DNA from: Chlorobium sp.
GTDB taxonomy: Bacteria; Bacteroidota; Chlorobiia; Chlorobiales; Chlorobiaceae
Length of the DNA stretch: 64,000 bases
Direction: 5' to 3'
Assembly: GCF_021740465.1 (NCBI RefSeq)
Contig: NZ_JAIOZR010000010.1
Span: 1 to 64,000 of the forward strand
A program made the position numbers and the translations under genes. The notes beneath the pieces are model-generated. The model ran no database searches, had not been told where the DNA came from, and saw nothing but the letters and a program-made list of their open reading frames with translations. Below are positions 25,748 through 34,565 of the stretch, piece by piece. Within the stretch, counting starts at the first letter, position 1. Every line of letters begins with the position of its first letter.

Positions 25748-28396
25748 TTATGGTTCCTTCTGTTGTTCAAACGCCTCTTTTATGCGGGGCTCCTGCAGCT
25801 CCCGTGCAAGTGCGTCAATGATCCGCCGGGCGTCTTTCGGTCTTCCGGCATCGCGGTAAGCTCCGGCAAGCACAAAAAACAGTTTGGGATCGGAACGGTA
25901 GCTGATACCGGAAGCAAGGCTTTCAAGATACGAAATATACTGCACAGCTTTCGATTTCGCTCCAAGACGGTTGTAGAGCGAGACAAAGGTCCCGGCAAGT
26001 TCCGGGTTTACGGGGTATCGGTCCGGCGGAAGCACCTTCGACGAGGTGTCGAGCACCTCAAGGGCAAGCGCTCCTCGCCGGGCCGTGCGCAGCGACCCGG
26101 ACGGCCCGGCGAGCCGGATGGTTCCATCGGGTTCAGAAGCAAGCTCGAAGGCAAGCCGCACAAAGAGTGGCGTGTAGTTCGCGCAAAGCCTTCGGGAAGT
26201 CTCCTCAAGCGTCACGGATGTGTCGTCGAGGTTGCGGAAGCGGTAGACCTCCATCAGCGAAAGGTAGAGCCGTGCCGGGTCAATAAAGCTCATCGGATCG
26301 GGGCTCTCCAGAGGAACAACCTTGTACACAAGGCCGTCGAGCCTCAGATGGCGTTGAAGGCCGATCATGCTCTCCTGATCGACCGTGAGTGCGAAGCAGA
26401 TGGGACGGTCGGGAAAATTGTTCGTGACGATTTCATACACCGCAATATCCTGCGGGCGCAGATAACCCTGACCGTCGTAGGAAAAACCGGGCTTCATCAC
26501 CCATTTCAGGCTATCGGGAGGCATCGAGGGCAGGGAAAAACCATGACGGGCTGCCTGCCGCTGCAGCAGGGTACCGGCATTTCCGGCAGGAATGGCAACA
26601 TCCATCGAATCGATGGGTACGTAGGTGATGGAGCCGAGTTCCCCATCGCCCGCACTGAAAGCCACCGGCCTGGCCCCGCGGGGACTGGTATTTTTCAACT
26701 GCAAGAGGTACCATCCGGTATTGGCCAGGCTGAGATTCACCACCCGGACATCTGTTCTGATCCGCTCGACCTCCTGCAGGTACCAGAGCGGAAAGGTATC
26801 GTTGTCACCGTTGGTAAAGAGAATTGCATCTTTTTCGCAGCTCTGCAGCATGTTCCATGCCCAGTCCCACGGCACATAGTTGCCCGAACGGTCATGTACA
26901 CGGTAGTTAGCCTGCAGCATACGTCCGTTGAGCAGCAGAAGGGCCACTGTTACCAGCACTCCGGCAAGAACGTTCTCGGGCATGCCTTTCGGAACGGAAA
27001 ATCGCTCCTTTAGAAAGCTCCAGATGCTTTCGACGCCGATACCGATCCAGATGGCAAAAGCGAAAAAACTTCCGGCATAGCTGTAATCCCGCTCGCGGGG
27101 CTGCGGTTCGGTCTGGTTGAGATAGATCACCAGCGCCGCCCCGGTCAGCACGAAAAGCGCCGTGACGACCAGCCCCATCTTCCAGTGCCGCCTGAAATGC
27201 GCTACCGCTCCAACGAGTCCGACAAGAAACGGAACTCCCCAGAGCACCGACCAGTCGACGCCGGCTCCCTCCATATCGTGCTCACGCCCGATGAACTGCC
27301 AGCCGAAATAGCGAAGGTACATACGGTTGAGCTGGTAGCTCACGAAGTAATCGAGATCGCTGTGATACTGCTGATAGAAATACTGGTGCACCGGCTCCGG
27401 AGACCACCTCCGTGGCCAGATGGGCATATCGCCGTACTGCTCGCGGTTCAGGTAGGAGAAAAACGCTTCGGGTGTGGACGGGTTGTTTTCGTTGATGGGA
27501 GGAGCGGCCTGCGCACGCACGTAAATCATGCCGTAGGAGGTGTAGCCGATAATGATAAGGAGCAGCGAAACCATGATGGTGTTGGCAGTCGCCAGCCTGC
27601 CCCGCTGGGTATACCAAATTCCCCAGGCAAGCAGGGCGCAGAGAAGCATGAACCCCCACCATGATGCGAACTGGAAAAGAACGGGAAGACCCTTGATGAT
27701 CACCTGGTAGATCAGGAAAAAAAGTGCCGATGAACCGGCGACAAGCAGGGCGAATGATTTAAGGGTAAGCTCATACCTCCGGAAATAGTAGATCAGGGCC
27801 GCGGCAAAAACCGCAAGAAGGCTCAGAAGATGGACACCGATGGAAAGGCCCACCATGTACATCACCAGCATCAACCACCGTTCATGACCGGGACCGGGAT
27901 ATTCGTCGTGCCAGCGGAGCATCAGCCATACGACCATTGCCGTAAAGAACGACGAGAGCGCATAGACTTCGGTTTCAACAGCATTGAACCAGAAACTGTC
28001 CGAAAAAGCCAGCGCCAGCGCGGCTACCACGGCACTGCCGTATGCGGAGAACTTTTCCGCGAGGCTCCAGCCGTCGGGATCGCTCTTGCGGTAGAGAACA
28101 ATGAAGCGGAGGGTTATGAGATAGGTCAGCATCACCGTCGCCGAACTTGCAAGCGTGCTGATAAGGTTGACCCTCGCTCCCGTATCGCTGAAAAAGGGAA
28201 TCATCGAAAAGAGCCGTCCGAGCATAAGAAAAAGCGGGGCTCCGGGCGGATGGGGCACCCCGAGCGTGTATGCCGTGGCAATAAACTCGCCACAATCCCA
28301 GAATGAGAGTGTGGGTGCCATGGTCATGAGGTAGAGCAGTTCGGCTGCGGCAAACAGCAGCAAGGCCAGAATACGGTTGAGTGCCCGATGTGTCAT
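25748..28396 (-). CDS. DUF2723 multi-pass membrane protein (PMT-like)
   Basis: An 882-residue protein of the DUF2723 family, common in the Bacteroidota-Chlorobiota group. The N-terminal part, MTMAPTLSFWDCGEFIATAYTLGVPHPPGAP, contains the conserved Asp of GT-C glycosyltransferases in WDCGEF. About a dozen membrane helices fill residues 1-500. The C-terminal 380 residues are soluble and contain a helical TPR-like end. A protein O-mannosyltransferase-like function is suggested by the fold; the real substrate is unknown. lpxA follows after four bases, so surface-glycan work is likely. Confidence 0.82.
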   Translation of the reverse strand: MTHRALNRILALLLFAAAELLYLMTMAPTLSFWDCGEFIATAYTLGVPHPPGAPLFLMLGRLFSMIPFFSDTGARVNLISTLASSATVMLTYLITLRFIVLYRKSDPDGWSLAEKFSAYGSAVVAALALAFSDSFWFNAVETEVYALSSFFTAMVVWLMLRWHDEYPGPGHERWLMLVMYMVGLSIGVHLLSLLAVFAAALIYYFRRYELTLKSFALLVAGSSALFFLIYQVIIKGLPVLFQFASWWGFMLLCALLAWGIWYTQRGRLATANTIMVSLLLIIIGYTSYGMIYVRAQAAPPINENNPSTPEAFFSYLNREQYGDMPIWPRRWSPEPVHQYFYQQYHSDLDYFVSYQLNRMYLRYFGWQFIGREHDMEGAGVDWSVLWGVPFLVGLVGAVAHFRRHWKMGLVVTALFVLTGAALVIYLNQTEPQPRERDYSYAGSFFAFAIWIGIGVESIWSFLKERFSVPKGMPENVLAGVLVTVALLLLNGRMLQANYRVHDRSGNYVPWDWAWNMLQSCEKDAILFTNGDNDTFPLWYLQEVERIRTDVRVVNLSLANTGWYLLQLKNTSPRGARPVAFSAGDGELGSITYVPIDSMDVAIPAGNAGTLLQRQAARHGFSLPSMPPDSLKWVMKPGFSYDGQGYLRPQDIAVYEIVTNNFPDRPICFALTVDQESMIGLQRHLRLDGLVYKVVPLESPDPMSFIDPARLYLSLMEVYRFRNLDDTSVTLEETSRRLCANYTPLFVRLAFELASEPDGTIRLAGPSGSLRTARRGALALEVLDTSSKVLPPDRYPVNPELAGTFVSLYNRLGAKSKAVQYISYLESLASGISYRSDPKLFFVLAGAYRDAGRPKDARRIIDALARELQEPRIKEAFEQQKEP

Positions 28397-28433
28397 ACGT
28401 CTCGTCGTTCGCGTCGTTATTTCGGTGTCATGG

Positions 28434-29612
28434 TTATAAGGAAATCAGCTCTCCGGCAATATGGTCGGCAAACAGAAATCCTTTGGCAGTAAGCAGAAGT
28501 TGGCCATTTTCGATCACAATCCATTCTTTTGCAATAAAGCGTTCGGTCACCTCCGGAAGGCTGAGCCCTAATTTATTGTGTTTTCGCAAAAACTCAACAT
28601 CAAGACCCCGGTTTATGCGCAGCGAAAGAAAAACATGCTCGACAAAGCGCTCATCTTCGGAAAGCACCTCTTCGAAGGCAGCGCTTTCCGCAGGATTATC
28701 GAAATAGCGAAGCAGGCTTGGGGCATTCGCCCTGCGCCTCTCGATGCCACCTTCAGTCATGAAGCTGTGGGCGGAGGGGCCGAAGCCGAGATAGGGCTCA
28801 CGCATCCAGCAGGCCAGATTGTAACGGGAGTGGTGGCCGGGAAACGCAAAATTCGACACCTCGTAGTGGTGGTATCCCCCTGCAGAGAGCCTGTCGATGG
28901 CAGCGGCGTACATGGAGGCCTGAACCCCTTCATCAGGGACCTTCACAAGCCCCCTGGCGATTCTGCGCTCCAGCAGGGTTTTCGGTTCGACGGAGAGCAT
29001 ATAGACCGAAATGTGGGGTGCAGCAAGGGCCAGTGCAGCCTGAAGGTCTCCGAGCCACTCCCCCGTGGATTCCCCCGGCACACCGCAGATCAGGTCGATA
29101 CTGACACTGTCGAACCGGCTCACGGCCTCTGTGGTTATGCGCATGGCATCTTCGGCCGAATGCCGACGGCCGAGAGCGGAAAGCTTCCGCTGCCGGTAGG
29201 ACTGCACACCAAGACTGATCCGGTTTATTCCCGCGGCCTTCAGCTCCTCCATCGCATCTCCCGAAAGATCCTCAGGATTGGCTTCGAGCGCAATTTCAAT
29301 GCCGGAAGAGAAGGTGCAGAGCGAAGCCGCAAGCTCGAGCCATCCGGCAAGAAAGCGGACCGGCACCAGCGAAGGAGTTCCTCCACCGAAATGCACCGAC
29401 TTGATGGAGCGGCCCCGAAACAGCGGACCGGCAGCACATGTTTCGATGGCAAGCGCCCGAAAAAAAGCTTCGATGTGGTCAAGGCGGGTGACAAGAAAAA
29501 AGTCGCAGTAGCTGCACCGTGAGCTGCAGAAAGGAACGTGAACATAGAGGCTGAGCGGCCGCCCTTCATCCTGCCGGAGTTCCCCTGCGGTGACGGAAGG
29601 GTCAGGAGGCAA
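28434..29612 (-). CDS. hemW: Heme chaperone HemW-like radical SAM protein
   Basis: A 392-residue radical SAM protein. The cluster motif is CSSRCSYC in LYVHVPFCSSRC. HemN/HemW features include GGGTPSLVP, EANPEDLS and RISLGVQS. The C-terminal HemN domain ends with ADHIAGELISL. HemW passes heme to respiratory enzymes and is often mistaken for coproporphyrinogen oxidase. The open frame extends up to 29753 inside gmhB, which is implausible. The TTG at 29612 overlaps the gmhB stop and gives a normal length. Confidence 0.85.
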   Translation of the reverse strand: MPPDPSVTAGELRQDEGRPLSLYVHVPFCSSRCSYCDFFLVTRLDHIEAFFRALAIETCAAGPLFRGRSIKSVHFGGGTPSLVPVRFLAGWLELAASLCTFSSGIEIALEANPEDLSGDAMEELKAAGINRISLGVQSYRQRKLSALGRRHSAEDAMRITTEAVSRFDSVSIDLICGVPGESTGEWLGDLQAALALAAPHISVYMLSVEPKTLLERRIARGLVKVPDEGVQASMYAAAIDRLSAGGYHHYEVSNFAFPGHHSRYNLACWMREPYLGFGPSAHSFMTEGGIERRRANAPSLLRYFDNPAESAAFEEVLSEDERFVEHVFLSLRINRGLDVEFLRKHNKLGLSLPEVTERFIAKEWIVIENGQLLLTAKGFLFADHIAGELISL

Positions 29613-30189
29613 GGATATGGCCGGTAACGGCCCGGTAGAGATCATCGGCGACAAATTCAGGCATGATGCCCCGTTCGAGGCAGAGGCGCTCCTCGTTATG
29701 ACCGGTCCGTACCAGTATCGGACGCAGCCCGGCTCGAAGCCCGCACTCGACATCGACGGTTTTATCTCCTATGAAAAATGAGGCGCTCCGGTCTACAGAA
29801 AGGCCTTCGGCAAGAAAATCCGCGATGGCCCGTTCCACCATCCCTGTTGCCGGCTTGCGGCAATCCTCGAAACGGTCGTAGCCGGGATCCGGATAGTCCG
29901 GATGGGAGGGACAGAAGTAGCAGCGGTCGTAGGAGGTATGCCAGCGGGCAAGCAGTTCGTTCAGATAGCGGTTTATGTCCTCTACCTGCTCGACGGTGGT
30001 AATGCCCCGTGCAATTCCGGCCTGGTTGGTGACGACGACAATCCGGTACCCTGCCGCCCGGGCAAGGGAAACCGCCTCGCCGGCACCGGCGATAAGCCTG
30101 AACTGCTCCCGCGAGGTAATGTAAGAGCCGGCATCCTCGTTGATCGTACCGTCGCGATCGAGAAAAAGCACCCTGATGGTTTCAACCAT
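29602..30189 (-). CDS. gmhB: D-glycero-D-manno-heptose 1,7-bisphosphate 7-phosphatase GmhB-like
   Basis: A 195-residue HAD-family histidinol/heptose bisphosphatase. The nucleophile motif is FLDRDGTINED. The second motif is VVTNQAGIARG. The zinc-loop is CPSH followed by DCRKPATGM. The last motif is FIGDKTVDVECG. It probably takes part in heptose synthesis for the LPS core. It is directly downstream of glgA by five bases and overlaps hemW, so it looks like an operon of unrelated functions. Confidence 0.87.
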   Translation of the reverse strand: MVETIRVLFLDRDGTINEDAGSYITSREQFRLIAGAGEAVSLARAAGYRIVVVTNQAGIARGITTVEQVEDINRYLNELLARWHTSYDRCYFCPSHPDYPDPGYDRFEDCRKPATGMVERAIADFLAEGLSVDRSASFFIGDKTVDVECGLRAGLRPILVRTGHNEERLCLERGIMPEFVADDLYRAVTGHILAS

Positions 30190-30194
30190 GCCCT

Positions 30195-31664
30195 TTACTC
30201 TCCAAGCAGTTTACGATAAAGCTGATCGTACTCCTCAGCGGAACTCTTCCAGGCAAAATCCCGGCCCATGGCTTCGAGGACAAGCGGCTGCCAGCGTTCG
30301 TCATCGTCAAAGCAGGCGACAGCCTCCTGAAGCTTGCCGATAAACGCATCAACGCTGTAATCGCGGAAAAGAAAGCCCGAACCGCTCTCGCCGGAAACCT
30401 CATCGATGGTTTCCACTATGCCGCCTCCGGCATAGGCAACAGGAATCGTTCCATAGCTCATGGCGAACATCTGCAGCATGCCGCACGCTTCTATCCTGCC
30501 CGGCATCAGAAGAATATCGAGGCCTGCGATCATCAGATGCAGAAGGGTGTCGGCGTAATCGGTAAGCACCGCAACATGGTCGGGATGGGCGACGGCGAAC
30601 TCCTGAAAATACTTTTCATACTCCTTGTCGCCTGAACCGCAGATAATGAGCTGCAGATCGAGCTCGACAATACGCTCGAGACTCTCCTTGAGCAGTTCGG
30701 CGCCCTGGAACCGGTCGAAGCCCATAATGACCCCCACAAGCGGACGTCCCTCACTGAACGGCAGTCCCGCCTCTTCGAGCAGCGCCTTCTTGTTGTCCAG
30801 CTTGCCGTCCATCCTGTCGCTGCCATACCGCTTCTTGATCAGCTTGTCGGTCGAAGGGTTCCACTGACGGGTATCGATACCGTTCAGAATTCCGTGGAAC
30901 GTCTCCTTGCGATCCTCGACAACGCGCCCCAGCCCATAGGCATCCTCTCCGTTCCTGACAATCTCGTCGGCATAACGCCTTGAGGTCGTCGTCAGCAGAT
31001 CGGCGTTCTCAACTCCCGTGTAGAGCATGTTCACATCGTCCCCGCTGCGGTGCAGCGCACTGCTTACCTCTTCGGGCAGAAGCTTCTGAAACACCTTGAA
31101 CGGCAAAACACCCTGACGATAGACATTGTGAATGGTAAGCACCGTTTTTATATCGCTGAAAAAGCTGTTCGAGGCATACACCGTCTTCAGAAGCAGCGGA
31201 ATCATGCCGGCGTACCAGTCGTGACAGTGAATGATATCGGGTTTCCAGCCCAGGCGCTGCAGGGTTTCGAGCACACCGACATTGAAAAAAATCACCTTTT
31301 CGGTATTGCTCTTCTGATCACCACCGTTCTGCATATCGGTAAAAAGACCATTGCGCTTGAAATACTTCTCGTTATAGAGAAAGTAGGTCTGAATCTTGCT
31401 TGAAGGCAGAGCAGTAACCTTGACATGCAACAGTTCGGTTTTATCTCTCAGGTTCACCTCGATATCAGAAAGCCGCAGCACATCATGCAACCGGAATTTC
31501 CGGTCGTTGATAGTGCCGTATTTCGGCATCATGATACGGGCCTCAAAACCTTCTTCTTCAAGTGCCTGGGGGAACGATGCCATGAAGTCAGCGAGCGCGC
31601 TGATTCTTACAAAAGGGGAAACTTCACCAGAGACATAAAGAACCTTGAAATTTCTTCTGGCCAT
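30195..31664 (-). CDS. glgA: Glycogen synthase GlgA-like (GT5)
   Basis: It extends alpha-1,4-glucan using ADP-glucose. The 489-residue length and GT5 layout are typical. The C-terminal donor site contains LMPGRIEACGMLQMFAM and a following GGIVETI. The usual N-terminal KTGGL/KVGGL ADP-glucose loop reads VRISALADFM, so the lysine and the two glycines are replaced. The C-terminal EACGM replaces the more usual EPCGL. A Chlorobi-specific version of the enzyme is the likely explanation. A promoter should lie in the 120-base gap toward the divergent lipoprotein gene. Confidence 0.85.
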   Translation of the reverse strand: MARRNFKVLYVSGEVSPFVRISALADFMASFPQALEEEGFEARIMMPKYGTINDRKFRLHDVLRLSDIEVNLRDKTELLHVKVTALPSSKIQTYFLYNEKYFKRNGLFTDMQNGGDQKSNTEKVIFFNVGVLETLQRLGWKPDIIHCHDWYAGMIPLLLKTVYASNSFFSDIKTVLTIHNVYRQGVLPFKVFQKLLPEEVSSALHRSGDDVNMLYTGVENADLLTTTSRRYADEIVRNGEDAYGLGRVVEDRKETFHGILNGIDTRQWNPSTDKLIKKRYGSDRMDGKLDNKKALLEEAGLPFSEGRPLVGVIMGFDRFQGAELLKESLERIVELDLQLIICGSGDKEYEKYFQEFAVAHPDHVAVLTDYADTLLHLMIAGLDILLMPGRIEACGMLQMFAMSYGTIPVAYAGGGIVETIDEVSGESGSGFLFRDYSVDAFIGKLQEAVACFDDDERWQPLVLEAMGRDFAWKSSAEEYDQLYRKLLGE

Positions 31665-31790
31665 CTATATATCAATCGATCTATAATTTTTCATCAAAAA
31701 CTTTCATAGAACTACATTAGTTTTTAATTTACGAATTTTTAAAGACAGATACAATCCGAGCAAAGGCAACCCGCTCAGGGGAGAAAAACG

Positions 31791-32876
31791 CTGAAACGCA
31801 ATAAGTACTACATAACCCTTTTTCTGGCTTTGCTGTTGTGGGGCGTAGCAGGCGGTTGCGCCTCCGACCGGCCGCCCTCAGGAGGCCCTGTAGACAACAC
31901 TCCGCTCCGGATACTTTCCTCGGATACCCGGCATTCGAACGGCGGACTCCCCGTCACCACCGTTCATATCACGTTCAGCCACCCCGTCAGCGGACGTGAA
32001 CTCCTCAAATCCCTCGTTTTTTCTCCATCAATCGACAACTACGATCTGTCCGTCAGGGCAAGAACCGCTGAAATCCGAATATATGAGCCACTGAAACCGG
32101 CCGCCACCTACAGGGTTATCCTTAACAAGTACATGCGCGACGCCAGAGGAAAAAACCTCGACAATACCGGCTTGATAGCCTTCTCGGCCGGTACGGTATT
32201 CGACCGGGGGGTGATTGCCGGCAGGGTGTACCACCACAATCTGAAGCCTGCTCCTGAAGCCCTGTTACTCGCATATGCTGCGAACCGCGGAACCGAACCC
32301 GACTATCTGGTTCAGGCGGGCGCGGACGGATCCTTCATACTCGAAAATCTTGCCGAAGGGCACTACCTCGTTTTTGCCGTCAACGACACGAACAGGAACC
32401 TGCGCTTCGAGCAGGCATCGGAAGCAGTTGCCGTGGCTGACAGGGTGGGCGTCTCTGTCGGCACCACATCGCTCATGCTCCGTTTCGCTCCCGACGGAAC
32501 AACTCCGGACATTCAGCCGACACCGGCTGAAGAAACAGAACCCGAAAAGACGGGAACTCTTTCCGGCAGTTGCAGGGCAGATGCGCAGGCACTCACCATC
32601 GAGGCCCGTCGCCACAAGGACAATGCATCGTTCCTGACGGCGGCGATGCGAGCCGCAAAAGGAGTTTTCCATTACTCCTTCTCCGCTCTGCCTCCCGGAA
32701 CATACACCATCAGCGCCTCCATACCTTCGGCTCCGAAACGAAGCGGGGTTGCGCAGGCATGGAAACCCGGAAGCCTCGATCCCTTCACAGCATCGGAAAC
32801 GTTCGGAGTCTATCCCGATACCGTGAGAATTCGCCCCGGATGGATTACCGATGCCATTGATTTCACCCTCAGGTAA
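31791..32876 (+). CDS. Ig-like domain lipoprotein with apparent CTG start
   Basis: The reading frame codes for a lipoprotein with a signal peptide, K-R-N-K followed by YYITLFLALLLWGVAGGC, the lipidated Cys in GGC. No ATG, GTG or TTG lies before this signal. A CTG at 31791 does, with AGGGGAG ending seven bases upstream of it; the next TTG at 31830 would cut off the charged N-terminus and most of the hydrophobic core. After a linker, SGGPVDNTPLRILSSDT begins a Big_5/SbsA-like Ig domain (to about 130), followed by carboxypeptidase-regulatory-like beta domains. It probably sits on the periplasmic side or the outer membrane. The function is unknown. Confidence 0.72.
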   Translation: MKRNKYYITLFLALLLWGVAGGCASDRPPSGGPVDNTPLRILSSDTRHSNGGLPVTTVHITFSHPVSGRELLKSLVFSPSIDNYDLSVRARTAEIRIYEPLKPAATYRVILNKYMRDARGKNLDNTGLIAFSAGTVFDRGVIAGRVYHHNLKPAPEALLLAYAANRGTEPDYLVQAGADGSFILENLAEGHYLVFAVNDTNRNLRFEQASEAVAVADRVGVSVGTTSLMLRFAPDGTTPDIQPTPAEETEPEKTGTLSGSCRADAQALTIEARRHKDNASFLTAAMRAAKGVFHYSFSALPPGTYTISASIPSAPKRSGVAQAWKPGSLDPFTASETFGVYPDTVRIRPGWITDAIDFTLR

Positions 32877-32960
32877 TGACCGTTGCAAGCATGCCTTTTT
32901 CTTCCGTATCTTCAGCCGGAAACCAATTGCCTGAAAAAAACCACTGATATAACTCCTGAC

Positions 32961-33533
32961 ATGAACTCTCCGTCGAAAATTGGCCCCAATTCCATTATAC
33001 AAACCGTAGCCGCGCTTGAAGAGAGCTTCGGAAAAAACGAAGCTGAAACCCTGCTTCGACGCATAGGACAGGGGCACTGGATTGGCAATCTTCCCAGTGA
33101 AATGACCGAGGAATCGAAATTCCACAGCCTGGTTAGTGCAATCGAAAAAGAGATCGGCGAAAGAAAAACCGCAGCGATCCTCGAAGAATCGGGCCGCAGA
33201 ACCGCCGCCTACCTGCTCAGGGTACGCATTCCTGAATTTTTCCAGAAAATTCTCAAACCGCTTCCTTCGGGAATCGCATTCAGACTCTTTCTTTTCGCCA
33301 TCAGCAAGAACGCATGGACCTTCGCCGGCAGCGGCGAGTTCAGCTACACCGCCGGCAAAAACCCGGAGATCAAGGTGAGGGTGACGCACCCGAGCAAACC
33401 TGTTGTGGGTAACTTCTACCTCGGCACCTTCGAAGCCTTGCTCGAAGAGCTGGTAAACCCGAACACAAAAATCAAGGCCACGATCAAACAGCAGGAGAGC
33501 AGCATCCTCTGCAGCTACCGCTGCACTATCTGA
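32961..33533 (+). CDS. bchJ: BchJ, V4R-domain bacteriochlorophyll biosynthesis protein
   Basis: A 190-residue protein with a V4R-type fold. It reads like BchJ, formerly called 4-vinyl reductase. In green sulfur bacteria BchJ was shown to affect divinyl-protochlorophyllide processing without being the vinyl reductase itself, so a carrier or channelling role is likely. The region LLRVRIPEFFQKILKPLPSG is characteristic. I chose the ATG at 32961. It converges with bchL over a shared bidirectional terminator, so the two pigment units are adjacent but separately transcribed. Confidence 0.8.
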   Translation: MNSPSKIGPNSIIQTVAALEESFGKNEAETLLRRIGQGHWIGNLPSEMTEESKFHSLVSAIEKEIGERKTAAILEESGRRTAAYLLRVRIPEFFQKILKPLPSGIAFRLFLFAISKNAWTFAGSGEFSYTAGKNPEIKVRVTHPSKPVVGNFYLGTFEALLEELVNPNTKIKATIKQQESSILCSYRCTI

Positions 33534-33548
33534 GAACACCCGGTTCAA

Positions 33549-33575
33549 GGGACTTATAGGACTTATGGGGCTTAT
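33549..33575. repeat. Three tandem nonamers (GGGACTTAT type)
   Basis: GGGACTTAT, AGGACTTAT and GGGGCTTAT stand head to tail directly after the bchJ stop. They are short, intergenic and imperfect. Similar tandem GGACTTATA arrays are scattered in various bacterial genomes. Confidence 0.75.
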
Positions 33576-33647
33576 TGAAGAATTAATACGGTATTTTCGG
33601 GAATTGCAAAAACAATATTCGTCCCATACTCCGGTCTTCCGATAAAA

Positions 33648-33676
33648 GCAAAAGCGGGCATTTCGCCCGCTTTTGC
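33648..33676. terminator. Bidirectional terminator between bchJ and bchL
   Basis: GCAAAAGCGGGC and GCCCGCTTTTGC form a perfect 12-base stem with a 5-base loop. Runs of A and T on both flanks of the G/C core let it work for both convergent genes. Confidence 0.9.
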
Positions 33677-33703
33677 ACTATTGAAGTCCGACAGAGCCAC
33701 ATC

Positions 33704-34531
33704 TTACTGCCAGCCACCTACCATACTGAATATCTCGCGGTCGCCGATAGGGACAGGTACGGTTGCCGGAGGATTTTCCTGCATGAGGAAATCGGCGATT
33801 TCGTTGTAGGGCACAAGACAGTCATCCTTGCCCGCCTGGTCTTCCATGGCGAAGAGTGTTTTTCCGGCAAACCGGCTCTTGCGGATGAGTTCGTGATAGG
33901 GCACTTTGGCAAGCAGGCGTGTACCGACTTTTTCGGCAAACTGATCGAGCATATTGGTGCCGCCTCCGGTAGTGTAATCGACCCGGTTAGCGACAATGCC
34001 GGCAAGCTTGACCTTGTAGCGGACGCTTTTCTGCTGGATGGCCATGCAGAGGCGGTTCGCTGCGAAAATGCTGTCGAAGTCGTTGGTGGCGATGATGATG
34101 GCATAGTCCGCATAGTTCAGCGGTGCGCTGAATCCACCGCAAACCACGTCGCCAAGCACGTCGAAGAGAATAACATCGTATTTGTCGTAGAGACCGAGCT
34201 CCTGCAGAAGGGTAACCGATTCGCCGACCACGTAACCGCCGCAGCCGCTGCCTGCTGGAGGGCCGCCGGCCTCGAGACCGTCGATACCGGCGAAACCGGT
34301 TTCGATAACATCCTCCGCAGTCAGTTCCTCGTGATGAAAATCAACCTCTTCAAGAGCTTCGATAACGGTTTTCTGCAGCTTCCCCGTAATGGGAAAGGTG
34401 CTGTCGTGCTTGGGATCGCAGCCGATCTGCAGAACTTTGGCGCCCTTAAGGGCCAGAGCTGCCGAAATGTTGGCACTTGTGGTGCTTTTTCCGATGCCGC
34501 CCTTGCCGTATACCGCTAAGACTAAACTCAT
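33704..34531 (-). CDS. bchL: Protochlorophyllide reductase iron protein BchL
   Basis: The NifH-like ATPase of the dark-operative protochlorophyllide reductase, which feeds electrons to BchNB. The P-loop is [15 protein letters not shown] at residue 8. The two cysteines that bind the intersubunit [4Fe-4S] cluster are seen in GSGCGGYV and DVVCGGFS. The true start at 34531 gives 275 residues; the longer open frame would overlap bchB. It is the last gene of a bchN-bchB-bchL operon with gaps of 39 and 34 bases. Confidence 0.97.
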   Translation of the reverse strand: MSLVLAVYGKGGIGKSTTSANISAALALKGAKVLQIGCDPKHDSTFPITGKLQKTVIEALEEVDFHHEELTAEDVIETGFAGIDGLEAGGPPAGSGCGGYVVGESVTLLQELGLYDKYDVILFDVLGDVVCGGFSAPLNYADYAIIIATNDFDSIFAANRLCMAIQQKSVRYKVKLAGIVANRVDYTTGGGTNMLDQFAEKVGTRLLAKVPYHELIRKSRFAGKTLFAMEDQAGKDDCLVPYNEIADFLMQENPPATVPVPIGDREIFSMVGGWQ

Positions 34532-34565
34532 AATGAAAAGGAAAAAATGTGGTTGAATAAAATCT

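Noticed and set aside
28434-29753. HemW start at 29753
   Set aside because: It would place about 47 residues of unrelated sequence inside gmhB; the TTG at 29612 gives the usual start shortly before the conserved LYVHVPFC.
32265-33548. Minus-strand frame of 427 codons opposite the Ig-like lipoprotein and bchJ
   Set aside because: It crosses two recognised plus-strand genes and the gap between them, with no family resemblance.
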